In this document: positions 60,994-64,000 of the stretch, piece by piece
Position numbering within the stretch: the first letter of the stretch is position 1
Layout: each line of letters opens with the position of its first letter
DNA from: Spirochaetae bacterium HGW-Spirochaetae-1
Lineage (GTDB): Bacteria > Spirochaetota > UBA4802 > UBA5550
Assembly: GCA_002839375.1 (NCBI GenBank)
Contig: PGXY01000005.1
Coordinates: forward strand, 124,001-188,000
Direction of reading: 5' to 3'
DNA length: 64,000 nucleotides
Notes under the pieces: generated by a model
The model's input: only the letters and a program-made list of their open reading frames with translations
What the model was told of the DNA's origin: nothing
Databases searched by the model: none
Translations under genes and position numbers: made by a program

Positions 60994-63159
60994 GTGAAGA
61001 TACAGGGAAAAGTAAAGAAAAAAATATTTACATACCGGGGTATACGTATATTCATACCAAAATCCGGTTTTCATTCATATCTATTTATTAATATAAACAA
61101 ATTTATTTTATCTGTTAAAAAAATTAATCGTATTCCCATATCCATCCATATCATCCGATATGCGCTCCTTTGCCTCACAGTGCTTCCTGTCCTGATCGTT
61201 CCGGCATGCTCACCCGAAAACAACGGGGAGTCAAAACCCACAGCAGTAAGGGGCGTATTGGATATCTCCCCATGGAATTTCACTAAAAAAGGAACCATTA
61301 AGCTCGACGGGGAATGGGAGTTTTACAGAAACCGTTTCATCGACCCCCTGATGAAACCGGTGCCGGGGTCCCTGGAGGTACCCTCATATATAACCGTTCC
61401 TTCACGGTGGCCGGAACACACCGTCGACGGCCGCCCCATTACATCCACGGGGTATGGCACCTACCGGCTTAAAATACTGATCCCCCGGGACGCGCCGCCC
61501 CTTTCACTGAAATTCAGAAGCATCCATACGGCATACCGGGCCTACATTAACGGCCGGCTCATTTCTGCCAGGGGGATCGCCGCCGAAACCGCCGCCGCAT
61601 CACGGGCTGAAAATGTCTACTGCATCGCAGACCTCATAAACAATGAACCGGTCCTGGACCTGGTAATCCATGTATCAAATTACAGCCATAAGAATGGCGG
61701 CATTTTCATTTCCCAGTTGCTGGGAACGGAAGAGGAAATACACCGCGACAACGATATTCTCCTGGCGATCAACTTTTTTCTTTTCGGCAGCATAATCATC
61801 ATAGGCTTTTACTATCTTCTTCTTTTCCTTCTCCACCGGGAAGACGTGGCATTTCTTTTTTTCTGCCTGTTCTGTATTCTCATCGCCATACGGATTCTGG
61901 TTATGGGGAACGTGGATTATACCAACAGGTTTATAACTTTTTCCTGGGACGTTATCTATCACATCGCCATCATAACCTTTTACCTTGCCCTTCCCGTCTT
62001 CAGCATATACCTGTCCCTGCTGTATCCACGGGAATTCCACCGGCCGGTATTGTATGTCATTATAGCCGTGGGCTCCCTCTTCAGCCTCATGGCTCCTTTC
62101 TGCAACAGTCTAATCCTGTCCTGGCTGGTTCCCGTCTATGATTTCTTTGTCATTGCCTGTTCTTTTTACATGACATCCGTCATAATACTCGCTCTTAAGC
62201 GGAAAAGACAGGGATCTCTTATATTCTTTTCCGGATACCTGATCATCCTGCTCACTATCATCAACGACATTCTCTATGACAATGCGTTCATCAAAACGGG
62301 CTTCCTGTCACCTTTCGGCCTTTTTATCTTCATTCTATTCCAGACCATACTGCTGTCGCAGCGTTTCAAATGGTCTTTCCTGTCCCTCGAGGCCATGACA
62401 AAAGAATTAAAAAATAATAATGATCATCTTCTCAAGGTGCTCATCAATCTCAGGGGAACCCAGGAACTGCTTATCAGGCAGGAGAAGAAGGCCGTTGTGG
62501 GCAACCTGGCTTCTGGCCTGGCCCATGAGATCAAAAATCAGCTCCATTCGCTGTCTGTCCTGGAATTCATGGATGATAAACTCAATCACGAGGACCGCGA
62601 ATATATACGCTATATTCTTGAAAGCCGTGACCGTATCAGCAGCATGGTGGATGAGGTCAGGGCCCTGGGAAAAGAGGAGGAAACCTCGTATACTTTTACG
62701 CCGGTGCCCCTGTCCCGCATTCTTAAAGAGACCCTGGTGCTCATTAAAATTGATCCCGATGTTAAAAACCGGCATATCATGATAGCAGAGCACTTTTCCG
62801 GTGAGGTCATGGCCGATAAAAACAAGATCATCCAGGTCCTCTTGAATCTTGTGAGAAACGCCGCCCACGCCTTAGAAAACAGAGAAAAGGGAATGATCAC
62901 CATCCGCACGGACAAGCTTGAGGCAATGGCCGTTATCCATATAACGGATAACGGAAGGGGAATTAGCCCGGAGATACTGGATACGATCTGGGAGCCCTTC
63001 TTTACCACAAAGGGCGAGGAAGGGACCGGCCTGGGACTGCATATATGCCGGAGGATCGTGGAAGGACATGGCGGCACAATCGGCTGTGAATCGGTCAGGG
63101 GAGAAGGCACCACCTTCACTTTCTCGCTCCCCCTCGCCGATGGGAAAGAAAAGAGATGA
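60994..63159 (+). CDS. 7TMR-DISM sensor histidine kinase
   Basis: Domain order: a signal helix ending in IVPACSPE (lipoprotein-type), an extracytoplasmic beta domain (DGEWEFYRNRF, GYGTYRLKI, YRAYINGR, HVSNYSHKNGG), seven helices, then HisKA (GLAHEIKNQ, phospho-His) and HATPase (NLVRNAAHAL, DNGRGIS, GTGLGLH). No receiver is fused. The start is unsure: the GTG at 60910 and ATG at 60913 lie between the promoter hexamers, upstream of the expected transcript start near 60935, so they are rejected. GTG 60994 is a tentative choice without a clear ribosome site. Its end overlaps the next sensor gene by ATGA. Confidence 0.8.
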   Translation: MKIQGKVKKKIFTYRGIRIFIPKSGFHSYLFININKFILSVKKINRIPISIHIIRYALLCLTVLPVLIVPACSPENNGESKPTAVRGVLDISPWNFTKKGTIKLDGEWEFYRNRFIDPLMKPVPGSLEVPSYITVPSRWPEHTVDGRPITSTGYGTYRLKILIPRDAPPLSLKFRSIHTAYRAYINGRLISARGIAAETAAASRAENVYCIADLINNEPVLDLVIHVSNYSHKNGGIFISQLLGTEEEIHRDNDILLAINFFLFGSIIIIGFYYLLLFLLHREDVAFLFFCLFCILIAIRILVMGNVDYTNRFITFSWDVIYHIAIITFYLALPVFSIYLSLLYPREFHRPVLYVIIAVGSLFSLMAPFCNSLILSWLVPVYDFFVIACSFYMTSVIILALKRKRQGSLIFFSGYLIILLTIINDILYDNAFIKTGFLSPFGLFIFILFQTILLSQRFKWSFLSLEAMTKELKNNNDHLLKVLINLRGTQELLIRQEKKAVVGNLASGLAHEIKNQLHSLSVLEFMDDKLNHEDREYIRYILESRDRISSMVDEVRALGKEEETSYTFTPVPLSRILKETLVLIKIDPDVKNRHIMIAEHFSGEVMADKNKIIQVLLNLVRNAAHALENREKGMITIRTDKLEAMAVIHITDNGRGISPEILDTIWEPFFTTKGEEGTGLGLHICRRIVEGHGGTIGCESVRGEGTTFTFSLPLADGKEKR

Positions 63160-64000
63160 CGGACAGCATAAAAATATCATTCCTTCGCAGAAGTCTCCTT
63201 ATCCTGGCCGCATCCATCACGGCGGCACTGGTGGCGATGTCCTGCACCGATACGGGCGCCGGGCCCGGGGCCGTCCGGGGAGTCATGGACCTGAGATCAT
63301 GGGACCCGTCAGTCGATGAGCCCCAGTCCCTCGCGGGGGAATGGGAGTTCTACTGGGGGCATTTCCTTTCTGAAGCTGAAATGACGCAGAAAACAATACC
63401 TGTTGCCATGGAGTATGTGAAGGTACCCCACATCTGGACGGGAACATCCTTCCGGGGCACGAGCCTTCCCGGAACGGGTTACGGCAGCTACCGGCTCAAG
63501 GTGCTCCTGAAAGACACGGGCGGCAAAGACATATCATCCTCCTGTCCGGATCGGAAACAGCTTGCACTTAAAATTTTCGATTCGGCATCGGCCTACACTC
63601 TTTACCTGGACAGGAAAAAAATCGCATCAAACGGCGTCGCGGCGACCTCTGAAGAGAATGCCGTTCCCCAGGAAAAACCCGTTATTGCCCGCTTTCTTCC
63701 ATCATCGCCATTCTTTTATATTACCGTTCATGTCTCAAATTATCATCACCGCAACGGAGGCCTGTGGAAAGAAATACAGATAGGGTCAAATAACAATATA
63801 AGCTCACTGCGCAGGCATAAACTGGCCTTTCAGTTATTTCTCGCGGGAAGCCTGATCATTATCGCCTCTAATTATCTGATCATGTATCTCCTGGGGAAAA
63901 AGGAAAGAGGCTATCTCTATTTCAGCATTTTTACCCTGCTCATCGCCTTCCGGAACCTGGTCATAGACGAAAAATTTCTCATGACCCTGTTTCCTTCTCT
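63156..64000 (+). CDS. 7TMR-DISM sensor protein, 5' part
   Basis: The gene runs off the right edge. It begins with an ATGA overlap at 63156. The N-terminus has a signal and lipoprotein site (ALVAMSC). The extracytoplasmic domain resembles those of the kinases at 29.8 and 61 kb (RGVMDLRSWD, AGEWEFYWGHFL, GYGSYRLKVLL, HVSNYHHRNGGLW), and the first membrane helix (LFLAGSLIIIASNYLIMYLL) begins at about residue 227. The output domain is not visible. Coupling with the preceding kinase suggests a two-sensor unit. Confidence 0.85.
   Translation, partial: MTDSIKISFLRRSLLILAASITAALVAMSCTDTGAGPGAVRGVMDLRSWDPSVDEPQSLAGEWEFYWGHFLSEAEMTQKTIPVAMEYVKVPHIWTGTSFRGTSLPGTGYGSYRLKVLLKDTGGKDISSSCPDRKQLALKIFDSASAYTLYLDRKKIASNGVAATSEENAVPQEKPVIARFLPSSPFFYITVHVSNYHHRNGGLWKEIQIGSNNNISSLRRHKLAFQLFLAGSLIIIASNYLIMYLLGKKERGYLYFSIFTLLIAFRNLVIDEKFLMTLFPS

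Overview
This is a 64-kb piece of a bacterial chromosome with intermediate GC genes and AT-rich intergenic gaps. It holds no rRNA, tRNA, CRISPR array, transposase or phage gene that I can recognise. The best guess for the host is a spirochaete (Spirochaetota). The clues are a DUF115 motility-associated glycosyltransferase-like protein, several 7TMR-DISM sensors with lipoprotein-type N-termini, TolB/CsgG-like exported proteins and many exported proteins with no known family. This is an inference from gene content, because no marker gene is present.

Layout. 0-4 kb: the end of a cytochrome P460 gene, a chemotaxis receptor, a TolB-like TPR protein and two small genes. 4-9.2 kb: a SAM methyltransferase, a cytoplasmic molybdopterin oxidoreductase and an FmdE-like protein in a tight operon, then an rRNA methyltransferase. 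A 39-bp promoter-like element occurs before both methyltransferases. 9.2-12.3 kb: a beta-propeller lipoprotein, a cupin with an FNR/DNR-type operator, and an M28 peptidase-DUF6485 pair. 12.5-18.1 kb: phosphate transport (Pit plus DUF47), a SPOR protein, CoaE and DUF115, interrupted by a perfect 59-bp palindrome. 18.3-21.5 kb: a FeoA-FeoB fusion and its Cys-rich partner behind twin palindromic operators, then a candidate small RNA. 21.8-25.3 kb: a B12-binding radical SAM enzyme, DUF4112, and a DUF4258-DUF2283 toxin-antitoxin-like pair with an elaborate promoter. 25.3-36.3 kb: the ABC-F protein Uup, an orphan HAMP protein, a hemolysin III homologue, hydrolases, a hybrid 7TMR-DISM kinase, DUF1003-DedA and HtrA. 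36.4-43 kb: a small cytochrome c, a SurA-like protein, an HpnA-like epimerase, and a glycosyltransferase-PlsC pair. 43-56 kb: a 1027-residue orphan, ankyrin and NHL proteins, a membrane-bound AraC regulator with a 7TMR-DISM-like sensor, a PlsC-thioesterase pair and two tandem outer-membrane proteins. 56.4-64 kb: a 1487-residue exported aromatic repeat protein, divergent from two translationally coupled 7TMR-DISM sensor genes. The last gene is cut by the window edge.

How the parts fit. Four proteins share one exported sensor architecture joined to different outputs: hybrid kinase, plain kinase, AraC DNA-binding domain, and one whose output lies outside the window. The strongest candidate for an undescribed system is the right end. 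There the giant repeat protein and the paired sensors are driven by back-to-back promoters whose -10 elements overlap, so the two directions probably compete. Several smaller regulatory architectures were read directly from the DNA: the repeated 39-bp element, the feo twin palindromes, the FNR-type cupin promoter and the candidate small RNA.
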